Below are positions 6,491 through 14,851 of a stretch of DNA of 19,001 nt, piece after piece. Position 1 is the first letter of the stretch; every line of letters starts with the position of its first letter. The notes under the pieces were generated by a model, which was not told where the DNA came from, searched no databases, and saw nothing but the letters and a program-made list of their open reading frames with translations. The translations under genes were made by a program, and so were the position numbers. Origin of the DNA: an uncultured Prevotellaceae bacterium. GTDB taxonomy: Bacteria; Bacteroidota; Bacteroidia; Bacteroidales; Bacteroidaceae. The DNA is taken from contig CAMPCG010000019.1 of NCBI GenBank assembly GCA_946644025.1, positions 1 through 19,001 on the forward strand, read 5' to 3'.

Positions 6491-7873
6491 ATGAATAAAG
6501 ATATATCCCGCCGCTCGTTTCTCAAACTGATGGGAGCCGGCTCTGCCGCAGCGCTTGCCGCCTGCGCCGGAAAGACAAGCATACCGAGTGAAGAAAACCT
6601 CGCCACGGAGCCCCCCGTCGGCCAGATGACCTACCGCACGAACCCCAAGACGGGCGCGAAAGTGTCGCTGCTGGGCTACGGCATGATGCGACTGCCCGAG
6701 AAGGCCGGTGGCGGAGAGTATGACCAGGAGATGATTAACCGTCAGGTGGACTACGCCATGGAGCACGGGCTGAACTACTTCGACACGTCGCCCGCCTACT
6801 GCCGCGGCCTCTCGGAGCGCTGCACCGGCATCGCGCTCAAACGACATCCCCGCGAGAGCTATTTCGTGGCCACGAAGCTCTCCAACTTCGGTTCCTTCTC
6901 GCGCGAAGCCTCCATGCAGATGTACCACGACTCGTTCAAGGAGCTGCAGGTGGACTACATCGACTACTACCTGCTCCACGCCATCGGCGGCAGCGGCATG
7001 GACGACCTCCACCGCCGCTATCTGGACAACGGGATGTTAGACTTCCTGCTCGAGGAGCGCGAGGCCGGCCGCATACGCAATCTGGGGTTCTCCTACCACG
7101 GAGCGATAGAGGTGTTCGACTACCTGCTGTCCGAGCACGAGAAGTACAAGTGGGACTTCGTGCAGATAGAGCTGAACTGGCTGGACTGGAACTATGCCGA
7201 CGAGATTAGCGACGGCGGCAACACCGACGCCTCCTACCTCTACGCCGAGCTGCAGAAGCGCGGCATCCCCGCCGTCATCATGGAGCCGCTGCTGGGCGGC
7301 CGCCTGGCCAAGGTGCCGCAGTACGTGGTGAGCCAGCTGAAGAAGCGCGCCCCGCAGAAGAGCGTCGCCTCGTGGGCCTTCCGCTATGCCGGTACGCCCG
7401 AGGGGGTGCTCACCGTGCTCAGCGGCATGACCTACATGGAGCATCTGAAGGACAACCTCGTGTCCTACTGTCCGCTGGTACCGCTGACGGAGGAGGAGTG
7501 CCAGTTCCTCGACCACGACATTGCCCACCAGATGATGGAGGAGCAGACCATTCCCTGCAACGACTGCAAGTACTGTATGCCCTGCCCCTACGGCATCGAC
7601 ATTCCCGCCGCCTTCGTACATTATAATAAATGTAAGATTGAGGGGCGGCTGCCCAATCCCGTCGACGCTGAGGGCAGCGACCGCGCCACCTACCGCCGCA
7701 ACCGCCGCCAGTTCCTCATCGGCCTGGACCGCGTCATCGACCGCGAGCGTCAGCCCGACCACTGCATACAGTGCGGCCAGTGCGTACCCCACTGTCCGCA
7801 GCAAATCAAGATTCCGCAGGAACTCCACAAGATAAGCCAGCTCATCGAAGAACTGAAAAGGAACGAAACCTGA
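6491..7873 (+). CDS. Tat-exported lipoprotein aldo/keto reductase with C-terminal ferredoxin motifs
   Basis: A 460-residue aldo/keto reductase. It starts at ATG 6491, giving MNKDISRRSFLKLMGAGSAA, a textbook twin-arginine signal (R7/R8). LAAC (22-25) can act as a lipobox, so C25 may be lipidated and the folded enzyme anchored outside the inner membrane. The AKR barrel carries the family tetrad D98, Y103, K129 and H163. The C-terminus has two cysteine sets, C356/C359/C362/C365 and C425/C428/C431/C435, which would hold [4Fe-4S] clusters. The physiological substrate is unknown. It lies 16 nt after the polyferredoxin gene and 6 nt before the subtilase gene. An NAD(P)H-independent role fed by the polyferredoxin is an attractive inference, because nicotinamide cofactors are scarce outside the cytoplasm. 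An in-frame start at 6440 would overlap the upstream gene and bury the Tat signal. Confidence 0.92.
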   Translation: MNKDISRRSFLKLMGAGSAAALAACAGKTSIPSEENLATEPPVGQMTYRTNPKTGAKVSLLGYGMMRLPEKAGGGEYDQEMINRQVDYAMEHGLNYFDTSPAYCRGLSERCTGIALKRHPRESYFVATKLSNFGSFSREASMQMYHDSFKELQVDYIDYYLLHAIGGSGMDDLHRRYLDNGMLDFLLEEREAGRIRNLGFSYHGAIEVFDYLLSEHEKYKWDFVQIELNWLDWNYADEISDGGNTDASYLYAELQKRGIPAVIMEPLLGGRLAKVPQYVVSQLKKRAPQKSVASWAFRYAGTPEGVLTVLSGMTYMEHLKDNLVSYCPLVPLTEEECQFLDHDIAHQMMEEQTIPCNDCKYCMPCPYGIDIPAAFVHYNKCKIEGRLPNPVDAEGSDRATYRRNRRQFLIGLDRVIDRERQPDHCIQCGQCVPHCPQQIKIPQELHKISQLIEELKRNET

Positions 7874-7879
7874 CATCGT

Positions 7880-10126
7880 ATGAAGATAGAAACACGAAAA
7901 ATGATAATGGCAGGACTCGTCCTCTGCCTTACTGTCCTCTGTCTACCGTCGGTCTCATCTTTACAGGCACAGCCGTCACCCCAGCGTCCGCGCTACGATA
8001 AGCTCTCGCCCATGCTGAGAAGGATGGTCCGTCAGTCCCAGACTCCCCAGTTGCCTCATCGGCTCCAACTGCCTCAAAAGCCCCTGTGTCCCCAGTCGGT
8101 GTGCGCCTTCGTGAAGGTTTCCGACGGCGGCGAGGCAACGCTACAGGAACACGGCTGCCGCGTGCTCGCACAGGTGGGCGACATCTGTATTGCAGACATC
8201 CCCAAGCGTGCTATCGGTCCACTGTCTCTCGACCGCAGGATATTGCGCATAGAGGCCAACCGCAGCACCAACACCCTGACCGACTCCGTGGCCATCCACC
8301 TGAACGCCCTGCCAGTATACGATGGGCAGGGGCTGCCACAGGCATACACCGGGCGGGGCGTCGTGGTAGGTGTGATGGACATAGGCTTCGACCTCACGCA
8401 TCCTAATTTCTACTCCCGCGATACCACGCAGTATCGCATTCAGCGCTTTTGGGACATGCTCTCTGCCGACACGGTGGGCAGCAGCCTTTACGTGGGCCGC
8501 GACTATGCCGGGCGCGAGGAGCTGCTCGCCGTGGCCCATGCCCGCGACGGCCTGGACCAGACCCACGGCACACACACACTGGGCATTGCCGCAGGCAGCG
8601 GCTACGACTCGCCATACCGGGGACTGGCACCGGAGAGCGATATCTGCATAGTGGCAAACGCAGTGACGCAGGACACCGTGTTCATCGCCCCGGAGGATTA
8701 CGACAAATACACCTTCGCCACCGATGCCTTAGGCTTCAAATACATCTTCGACTATGCCGAGAGCCAGGGCAAGCCCTGTGTCATCAACTTCAGCGAGGGC
8801 AGCAGCCAGGACTTCTTAGGCTACGACGTGCTTTACTACGAGATGCTGGAGCGTCTCACCGGCCCTGGACGCATCATCGTGTCGGCGGCGGGCAACAATG
8901 GCAATGACAAGTCATGGCTCCACAAGCCTGTCGGCGAGCTTTCGGCGGGGTCCTTCCTGCGGGCCTACAGACACTCGGCCATGCTAACGCTAAAGTCGGC
9001 CGATGACTTCACCATTCGCATCGTGGCTTATAAAAACAACAGCAACGACACACTAATGATAGACACCCGTCAGGTGACGTTGCAGCAGGACTCCCTATAT
9101 ACTGCCATGCTTCATGTGCCTAATGACTCCGTGGGTGTGGTCGTCGAGGGCTACCGCTCCTGCTACAACGCTGCTGAGACCTGCTTTGACGTTTCCTTCA
9201 TCGGCAACCACAGCATTGGCTCCTCACCCATTATCTCTTTTGAGGTCATTGGCGAGGAGGCCGACGTGGAGGGCTACCGCGTGGATGGCAATTTCGTGGA
9301 GAACAGTCTCAACCCCCGTCTGACGGCGGGCGAGAAGACGCACAGCGTGCTCTCACCGGCCACGGCACCCTGCGTCATCTGCGTAGGGGCCACTGCCTAT
9401 CGCACCTCCATCATCAATTATAAAGGCGAGTACCAGGAGTATAACGACGGTACTGGTGGAGAGCGCTCGTCTTCCTCAGCCGTGGGTCCCACCTACGACG
9501 GACGGATGAAGCCCGACGTGATGGCCCCCGGCATAAACATCATATCATCATACAGTAGCTACTATATAGAGAATCACCCCACTGCCAATGACCTGATAGG
9601 TGATGTGAGCCACTTCGACTTTAACGGTCGTACCTACGCTTGGAACTGCAATAGCGGCACGTCGATGTCGTCGCCCGCAGTAGCTGGTATCATCGCCTTA
9701 TGGCTTGAGGCCTGCCCCACGCTGTCGCCCGATGACATTTTCGGTGTGCTGGAACGCACCAGTAGCCATAACGAACCGACGCTGACATATCCCAACAACC
9801 TGTACGGGCATGGCGAGATAGATGCCTACCGTGGGCTGCTCGACATACTTGGGGCAGACAAGATAACGGGTGTTTCGACAACGCCGACAAGGGCAAGCCT
9901 GTCATTAAGGGACGGTATGCTCAGCGTGCGACTGCCTTCAGCGGCCTCTGTTCCTACCACTATCTTTGTCTATTCACTTAGCGGGCGTCTTCTTACCCGC
10001 CACCGTCTGCCCGTCGGTAGCGACGTCTGCCGTCTGTCGATTCCCTCACTGCACGAGGGCGATGTCTGTGTAGTTCAGATTGACGGCGACACCGCCTTTA
10101 GTGGTTCCATGCTCATGAGGCGATAA
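7880..10126 (+). CDS. Secreted S8 (subtilisin-like) serine protease
   Basis: A 748-residue exported protease. A signal peptide follows a basic N-terminus, with the hydrophobic core at about residues 9-22 and a likely cleavage after LQA near residue 31. The subtilase triad is present: D167 in VMDIGFD, H229 in THGTHT and S595 in SGTSMSSP. N339 in AAGNNG is the oxyanion residue. The 255-residue gap between N339 and S595 contains an inserted beta-rich region, as in other Bacteroidetes subtilases. The last about 60 residues (IFVYSLSGRLLTRHRLP...) resemble the beta-sandwich C-terminal sorting domain of type IX secretion substrates, but divergently. It follows the reductase by 6 nt and precedes a membrane-protein gene by 1 nt, so it is surely translated from a shared transcript. 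The substrate is unknown. An alternative start is ATG 7901. Confidence 0.93.
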   Translation: MKIETRKMIMAGLVLCLTVLCLPSVSSLQAQPSPQRPRYDKLSPMLRRMVRQSQTPQLPHRLQLPQKPLCPQSVCAFVKVSDGGEATLQEHGCRVLAQVGDICIADIPKRAIGPLSLDRRILRIEANRSTNTLTDSVAIHLNALPVYDGQGLPQAYTGRGVVVGVMDIGFDLTHPNFYSRDTTQYRIQRFWDMLSADTVGSSLYVGRDYAGREELLAVAHARDGLDQTHGTHTLGIAAGSGYDSPYRGLAPESDICIVANAVTQDTVFIAPEDYDKYTFATDALGFKYIFDYAESQGKPCVINFSEGSSQDFLGYDVLYYEMLERLTGPGRIIVSAAGNNGNDKSWLHKPVGELSAGSFLRAYRHSAMLTLKSADDFTIRIVAYKNNSNDTLMIDTRQVTLQQDSLYTAMLHVPNDSVGVVVEGYRSCYNAAETCFDVSFIGNHSIGSSPIISFEVIGEEADVEGYRVDGNFVENSLNPRLTAGEKTHSVLSPATAPCVICVGATAYRTSIINYKGEYQEYNDGTGGERSSSSAVGPTYDGRMKPDVMAPGINIISSYSSYYIENHPTANDLIGDVSHFDFNGRTYAWNCNSGTSMSSPAVAGIIALWLEACPTLSPDDIFGVLERTSSHNEPTLTYPNNLYGHGEIDAYRGLLDILGADKITGVSTTPTRASLSLRDGMLSVRLPSAASVPTTIFVYSLSGRLLTRHRLPVGSDVCRLSIPSLHEGDVCVVQIDGDTAFSGSMLMRR

Positions 10127-10127
10127 G

Positions 10128-11390
10128 ATGGTAGAAATGGGACGAAGGGGAAAGTATGCCCCAGTCATCTTGCTCTTCTTTATAACGTCGGTCCTGTTTG
10201 TAAAACATGGTCAGTGGGCGCTGCAGTGTGTGCCCGACTATCTTACGTATGCTGTCAGCGACTGGCTCATCAACTACGAGGCGGGTTTTGTCAGGCGCGG
10301 GCTTCTGGGGCAGCTGCTGTTCGAGGCCTGGCAGGTCCATCCCTTCAACGTAAGGGAGTTCGTGCTCTTGCTCCCTTTCGTGTTCTCGCCATTACTGATG
10401 GCCTTGCTGCTCATGGTCTTTTACAAAGAGAGGTGGCAGCCTATGGTCATATTCACCGTCTGCTGCTTAGGGTCTACCTTCCTGGCCTCTACTGTTCGCC
10501 GAGATTATTTGGTGCTTGTCATGGTCTTTTTCGTCTTCATGGCAATGTCTCAATGGCTGCGCCACCGTCGGTGGATTGACTTGTGCGCTTTCTTCCTGCT
10601 TTCAGTTACCCTTGTCCTTATCTACGAGCCTTCCGTGTTCATAACCTTCCCATTGCTGTTTGTCATTTTAAGGCGAAAGGCCGTCCTGCTTGCCCTGCCC
10701 ATTGTCCTTGCTTGTCTTGCGGTTTTCACGTCGCGGGGAGATGCGGCAATGGCACAGACGATATGGCAATCGTGGGAACCTTGTTTCCTGCGATACCCTT
10801 ATCCAAGTGACAATAGTGGCATCGGGCTTGGCGTGGAGGCTCTCGGATGGAACGTTTTCGACACTTTCGCCTTTCACTTGCGTTTGGCATACGTGGGCAT
10901 TAAACCATCGCTCTTAACCATTCCGCTTATCTGCTATATGTTGGCCGGGACATACTATCTGATGGTCTGTCACGATGTGGCGAAAGTTCCGTTTTGGCCC
11001 AGAAGACCCGAGAACCCAGTCGTTCCGGCAAAGGGTTCTGCGGACGGAGAAGTGCAATCCTCTGCCATGTTGGGATTGAGCAATGTGCTTTTGTTTCAGT
11101 TCGTTGCCATGTTGCCCATGTTCACAGTGTTGTCATGCGACTGGGGGCGTAATATAACGCTGTGTTGTGTCTCCACATTCTTTATGCTGCATTTCTTCCC
11201 CAACGCCGGGAATCAGATACCCCATTTAGCCAAGGTGTCAAAGCCTCTGTTAAGTCTCTTTGACAGGCATAGGTGGCTCCGTTCACCCTATCTCTATGTT
11301 TTTGTGGCATTGACCATTCCCATGCCCATTAGTGAAGCTCCTCAGTTTGGCGACAGCATCCTGGGGCTTTTAATAGCCCTTCTTACTTGA
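10128..11390 (+). CDS. Polytopic membrane protein, probably glycan-related
   Basis: A 420-residue protein with about nine to ten hydrophobic stretches. I cannot assign it to a named family with certainty. The segment DWLINYEAGFVRRGLLGQLL (about 45-64) resembles a conserved motif of uncharacterised membrane proteins often found in polysaccharide loci (from memory, not searched). A hydrophilic loop near residues 290-312 (RRPENPVVPAKGSADGE) is encoded over an AGAACCC/GGGTTCT inverted repeat (11011-11039). It starts 1 nt after the subtilase stop, so it is translationally linked to it, while a flippase and a glycosyltransferase follow. Codons look more A/T-rich at third positions than in the neighbours. 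ATG 10137 is an alternative start. Confidence 0.8.
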   Translation: MVEMGRRGKYAPVILLFFITSVLFVKHGQWALQCVPDYLTYAVSDWLINYEAGFVRRGLLGQLLFEAWQVHPFNVREFVLLLPFVFSPLLMALLLMVFYKERWQPMVIFTVCCLGSTFLASTVRRDYLVLVMVFFVFMAMSQWLRHRRWIDLCAFFLLSVTLVLIYEPSVFITFPLLFVILRRKAVLLALPIVLACLAVFTSRGDAAMAQTIWQSWEPCFLRYPYPSDNSGIGLGVEALGWNVFDTFAFHLRLAYVGIKPSLLTIPLICYMLAGTYYLMVCHDVAKVPFWPRRPENPVVPAKGSADGEVQSSAMLGLSNVLLFQFVAMLPMFTVLSCDWGRNITLCCVSTFFMLHFFPNAGNQIPHLAKVSKPLLSLFDRHRWLRSPYLYVFVALTIPMPISEAPQFGDSILGLLIALLT

Positions 11391-11588
11391 CACCCTTATC
11401 ACCACTTTATCTCATGCTTCACTACATACATCCCCTCCGCCCCCTCCTCCGCCCCCCTCGCCGCTGTTCCGTACACTGCGACACCGTCGCAGTCCCCCCC
11501 GTCGCCAGCCCCCTTTCCTGGCCCTCGGGCAGACAAGTTTTTTAGGCCGTGGGGTAATAAACGTTGCGTTTTCACGTTCTTTAATACA
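11391..11588. other. C-rich intergenic spacer with a perfect hairpin
   Basis: This 198-nt spacer is strongly C-rich on the plus strand (about 11430-11520). It contains the perfect inverted repeat ACTGCGAC-ACC-GTCGCAGT (11475-11493). No T-tract follows on either strand, so it is not an ordinary terminator. I find no convincing TAnnTTTG promoter before the flippase; the nearest candidate, TAAACGTTG near 11560, deviates. No coding region is supported here. Confidence 0.6.
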
Positions 11589-13085
11589 ATGGAAACTGAA
11601 AGCAAAGAGCAGAACTACGGTCACATACTGAAATACACAGGCATCTTCGGCGGTGTTCAGGGGCTGAACATCGCTATCGGCCTGGTTCGCAACAAGATTG
11701 TGGCCTCCCTGCTGGGGCCGGGCGGAATGGGCCTGGTGGCACTGTTCAACTCCACTGTAAACTTTGTGTCTCAAGCCACCAACCTGGGCATCTCGTTCAG
11801 TGCCGTGCGCCATGTGTCCGAGCTTTTCGACACGGGCGACGAGGAGCGCATTGCCCATTTCGTGAAGGTGGTGCGCGCCTGGAGCCTTCTCACGGCCCTG
11901 CTGGGTATGCTGGTGTGCATGGTGGCCGGTCCGCTGCTCAGTGAGTACACCTTTTCCTGGGGCGACCACACGCTTCACTTCGTCTTGCTGGCTCCCGCCG
12001 TGGGTCTTGCGGCCATCTGTGGCGGCGAGACGGCCATCCTGAAGGGCGCCCGCCAGCTGCGTGCGCTGGCCATGATACAGATTGTCATGGTGTTCGTATC
12101 GCTCATCATCAGCGTCCCCATCTACTATTTCTTCGGCGAGACGGGCATTGTGCCCGTGATGGTGCTCATGGCCCTTGCCACGATGTTGCTCACGCTGCGC
12201 TACTCCTATCGGCTCTATCCGCTCAGGCTGAGTGGCTCTGGCGGCATCCTGGGCGAGGGCATGGGGATGGTGCGCCTGGGCGTGGCCTTCGTTGCTGCCG
12301 GCGTGCTGGGCAGCGGCGCCGAGATGTTGGTCAGGTCCTACCTGAACGTGAAGGGCGACCTCAACATGCTGGGCCTCTACAACGCGGGCTTCATGCTCAT
12401 AGTGACCTACGCCGGGACGGTGTTCTCGGCCATGGAGACCGACTACTTCCCCCGTCTGTCGGCCTGCTGCCACGACCGCAGCATGATGACGCTGACGGTG
12501 AACCGCCAGATAGAGGTATCGTTTCTGATGATGGCGCCCATGCTCGTGGGCCTCATCGTTGCCCTGCCGCTGCTCATCCCCATACTCTTCACCCGTGAGT
12601 TCGTACCCGTAGTGGCCATGGCCCAGGTGGCCGTCTTCTCCATGTACATCAAGGCCGTCTCGCTGCCCATCTCCTACCTCACGCTGGCCCGTGGCGACTC
12701 CGCGGCCTATCTCTGCCTGGAGGCTGTCTACGACGTGCTGCTCGTGGTGCTGATGATTGTGTGCTACGACCGCTGGAGCCTCTTTGGAACGGGTGTCGCC
12801 CTGACGCTGTCCTACCTCATCGACATCGTCATCATCTATGGCTATGCCTATTTGCGCTATGGCTATCGCGTATCAGCCCAAGTGCTGCAATACCTGGGCA
12901 TACAGACGCCGCTGGGCATTGCCGCCTGGCTGCTCACCTTCGTGGACCAGCCGTTCATCTACTGGACCGTGGGCGTGATGCTCAGCCTGGCCAGCGCCGC
13001 CATATCGCTCTACATCCTCCACCAGAAGACCTCGCTGTGGACGGCACTGACCAGAAAGGTGAGGTCGCCCTTCTCCCGCCACTAA
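11589..13085 (+). CDS. Wzx-like polysaccharide flippase (MOP superfamily)
   Basis: A 498-residue integral membrane protein with about twelve to fourteen hydrophobic segments. The N-terminal segment, YTGIFGGVQGLNIAIGLVRN...ASLLGPGGMGLVALFNS, is typical of O-antigen translocases/flippases that move undecaprenyl-linked sugar units across the inner membrane. The length is usual for the family. Glycosyltransferase genes are the usual neighbours of wzx, and here a family 2 glycosyltransferase begins 9 nt after its stop. The ATG at 11589 gives a short hydrophilic N-terminus (METESKEQNYGHI) before the first helix. The sugar unit carried is unknown. Confidence 0.9.
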   Translation: METESKEQNYGHILKYTGIFGGVQGLNIAIGLVRNKIVASLLGPGGMGLVALFNSTVNFVSQATNLGISFSAVRHVSELFDTGDEERIAHFVKVVRAWSLLTALLGMLVCMVAGPLLSEYTFSWGDHTLHFVLLAPAVGLAAICGGETAILKGARQLRALAMIQIVMVFVSLIISVPIYYFFGETGIVPVMVLMALATMLLTLRYSYRLYPLRLSGSGGILGEGMGMVRLGVAFVAAGVLGSGAEMLVRSYLNVKGDLNMLGLYNAGFMLIVTYAGTVFSAMETDYFPRLSACCHDRSMMTLTVNRQIEVSFLMMAPMLVGLIVALPLLIPILFTREFVPVVAMAQVAVFSMYIKAVSLPISYLTLARGDSAAYLCLEAVYDVLLVVLMIVCYDRWSLFGTGVALTLSYLIDIVIIYGYAYLRYGYRVSAQVLQYLGIQTPLGIAAWLLTFVDQPFIYWTVGVMLSLASAAISLYILHQKTSLWTALTRKVRSPFSRH

Positions 13086-13094
13086 CCCTGAGCT

Positions 13095-14111
13095 ATGAAC
13101 TGTAAGGTCACCGTCCTCGTTGCCGTGTACAACATGGCCCGCTTCCTCCCCACGTGTCTCGACTCACTGCTTGGACAGACGCTGAAGGACATCCAGGTGG
13201 TGTGTGTCGACGATGCCAGCACCGACGGGTCCTTGTCGCTGCTGCGGCGCTACTCCTCCCGCGACTCACGCATAGAAGTGTTTGCCCTTGCTGAGAACCA
13301 CGGCCAGGCATACGCCCGCAACGAGGGACTTAAACGCGCACGGGGCGAGTATGTGTGCTTTCTGGACAGCGACGACTGGTTTTCGCCCGATGCCCTTGAG
13401 CAGGCCGTCGGTGTGTTCGAAGCAAACCCTGCCACCGACACTGTCCTCTTTCAGGTAGACATCGTTCCCGACACTTCATCGCCAGGCTCCCACCCATCGG
13501 CAGAGGCCACCCGCTATCAGCTGCCCCCCTTCGTCAGCCTCACCGGCGAGGAGGCTTTCCGCCTGAGCCTCGACTGGCAGATACATGGCGTCAACATCGT
13601 GCGCACACCGCTGCACCGCCGCTTCCCCTACGACGGCACTTGCCGTTCCTACAGCGACGACAACACCACGCGCCTACATTATAAGTATTCGCGCGAGGTG
13701 CGGCAGTGCCAAGGGGTCTACTACTACCGCCAACACATTTCGTCGACGTCGCACGTCGTCAGTGTGCACCAGTTCGACCGCCTGAAGGCAAACGAGAGCA
13801 TGAAGAAAATGCTGATGGACGAGGGCGTGTCGCCCGATATTTTACAAGAGTGGGAAATCACGCGTATGCTCGTGCTTGTAGACTGCTACATGTTCTACCA
13901 CGTGAATGGCCGCAAGCTGTCTGCCGCCGAACGCCGTTACGGCCTTGACGAGATGCGCAGGGTGTGGAGCGGCCTTGACCGCAGCCTCCTCACTTCGCCG
14001 CGACTGCGCAAGTTCGGCTACCGGCCCATGCCCAGCTGGTGGCTCTTCCGGCTGCAGGAGTGGGCCTATTTCACCCTCCGCGGCCTGTTGGGCAAGAACC
14101 GGGAAAACTAA
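13095..14111 (+). CDS. Family 2 glycosyltransferase
   Basis: A 338-residue GT-A fold enzyme. The N-terminal VTVLVAVYN strand leads to the nucleotide-sugar motif DDASTDGS (39-46). LDSDDW (90-95) supplies the metal-binding DxD-type residues D91/D93. The C-terminal part, rich in aromatic and basic residues, is variable, as in enzymes that set acceptor specificity. It probably transfers a sugar to a lipid-linked glycan that the upstream flippase would export; donor and acceptor are unknown. It is separated from the flippase by 9 nt. Its TAA (14109-14111) overlaps the stop codon of the convergent 56-residue gene on the other strand, leaving no terminator between them. Confidence 0.93.
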   Translation: MNCKVTVLVAVYNMARFLPTCLDSLLGQTLKDIQVVCVDDASTDGSLSLLRRYSSRDSRIEVFALAENHGQAYARNEGLKRARGEYVCFLDSDDWFSPDALEQAVGVFEANPATDTVLFQVDIVPDTSSPGSHPSAEATRYQLPPFVSLTGEEAFRLSLDWQIHGVNIVRTPLHRRFPYDGTCRSYSDDNTTRLHYKYSREVRQCQGVYYYRQHISSTSHVVSVHQFDRLKANESMKKMLMDEGVSPDILQEWEITRMLVLVDCYMFYHVNGRKLSAAERRYGLDEMRRVWSGLDRSLLTSPRLRKFGYRPMPSWWLFRLQEWAYFTLRGLLGKNREN

Positions 14112-14278
14112 AAGCTGGCCAGCACCTGGCTTGCTGGGATGCGCTGAATGTTGTTGTGCGCATCGCAGACGATGACGTCCTGCCCTCGAAGGGCCTTCTC
14201 CTCCAGCATACGCTTCTCGGCAAGTTCAAGCCCATGCCTGAGCTTTTCAGAAAATTCTTTAATCTCCTTATTTGACAT
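14108..14278 (-). CDS. Small 56-residue protein, possible antitoxin or partner of the zeta-like kinase
   Basis: The minus strand reads ATG (14278-14276) through 56 codons to TAG (14110-14108). The product starts MSNKEIKEFSEKLRHGLELA. It continues with a charged helical stretch (EKRMLEEKALRG) and ends in a short beta-like tail (DVIVCDAHNNIQRIPAS). Its start overlaps the 3' end of the kinase gene by 11 nt, which implies translational coupling. Similar small proteins appear to accompany zeta-type kinases in Bacteroidetes (from memory, not checked). Codons look like normal coding. Whether it neutralises the kinase is inference; it could also be a regulatory or adaptor protein. Confidence 0.82.
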   Translation of the reverse strand: MSNKEIKEFSEKLRHGLELAEKRMLEEKALRGQDVIVCDAHNNIQRIPASQVLASF

Positions 14279-14843
14279 AGCTCTGAATCAGATTAAGTCG
14301 TAATTCGTCATAGACAATCGTGTCAGCTTCCCTGCCTCCGCAAGCAATCTGTATGCGGGGTGTGTCGCTGTTATCGTAGATGTCCCAGTAGTCCACCTCT
14401 TTCATATACAGTTGAAAGAGATTCTTTATCCCCGCGACATACCTGCGCTTAATGATTGCGACAGGAATGTCATGCCCGCCCTTTTCCACCCTTTCGGCCA
14501 CTCGCTGAATGGCCAGCTCGGGCGTGCGGAGCCAAAAGAAAAGCAGGCTCACACGGTAGCCCGTGGCCTGCGCACGGCGCACAAGGTTTAGGTATGTCCT
14601 TGTGGCAAGTGTTGTCTCGATGGCAAACGACACCTGACGTGCCAGCAGCTCCTCAATGCGCTGCAGCATCAACCGGCCAGCCTCTATGGCCACGCTCGCC
14701 GGGTTGAACGGCGAGAGGCCGCGGGCTATCTCGTCGGCATTGACGAACTCCCGGCACTGCAATATCTCGGGCAGCACCGTGAATGAGGCCGTTGTCTTGC
14801 CAGCACCGTTGCAACCGCTGATGATGTAAAGGTCTTTATCCAT
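14268..14843 (-). CDS. Zeta toxin-like P-loop kinase
   Basis: A 191-residue protein with the Walker A motif GCNGAGKT (10-17). The FVNADEIARGLSP segment places D37 where zeta toxins have a catalytic or substrate aspartate. KRRY lies in the lid region. Zeta toxins phosphorylate UDP-N-acetylglucosamine and block wall synthesis, but chromosomal homologues of this size in Bacteroidetes are not well characterised and may act on other small molecules. It is much shorter than streptococcal zeta, lacking C-terminal extensions. A -7 element lies only 8 nt before its ATG, so the message may be leaderless. It overlaps the downstream 56-residue gene. Upstream lies a phased array of palindromes that could be operators. 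Confidence 0.87.
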   Translation of the reverse strand: MDKDLYIISGCNGAGKTTASFTVLPEILQCREFVNADEIARGLSPFNPASVAIEAGRLMLQRIEELLARQVSFAIETTLATRTYLNLVRRAQATGYRVSLLFFWLRTPELAIQRVAERVEKGGHDIPVAIIKRRYVAGIKNLFQLYMKEVDYWDIYDNSDTPRIQIACGGREADTIVYDELRLNLIQSYVK

Positions 14844-14851
14844 CGTGGGTG

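Noticed and set aside
11540..11588. Promoter for the flippase gene
   Set aside because: TAAACGTTG is the closest match to TAnnTTTG but is off by an extra base and has no suitable TTTG upstream.
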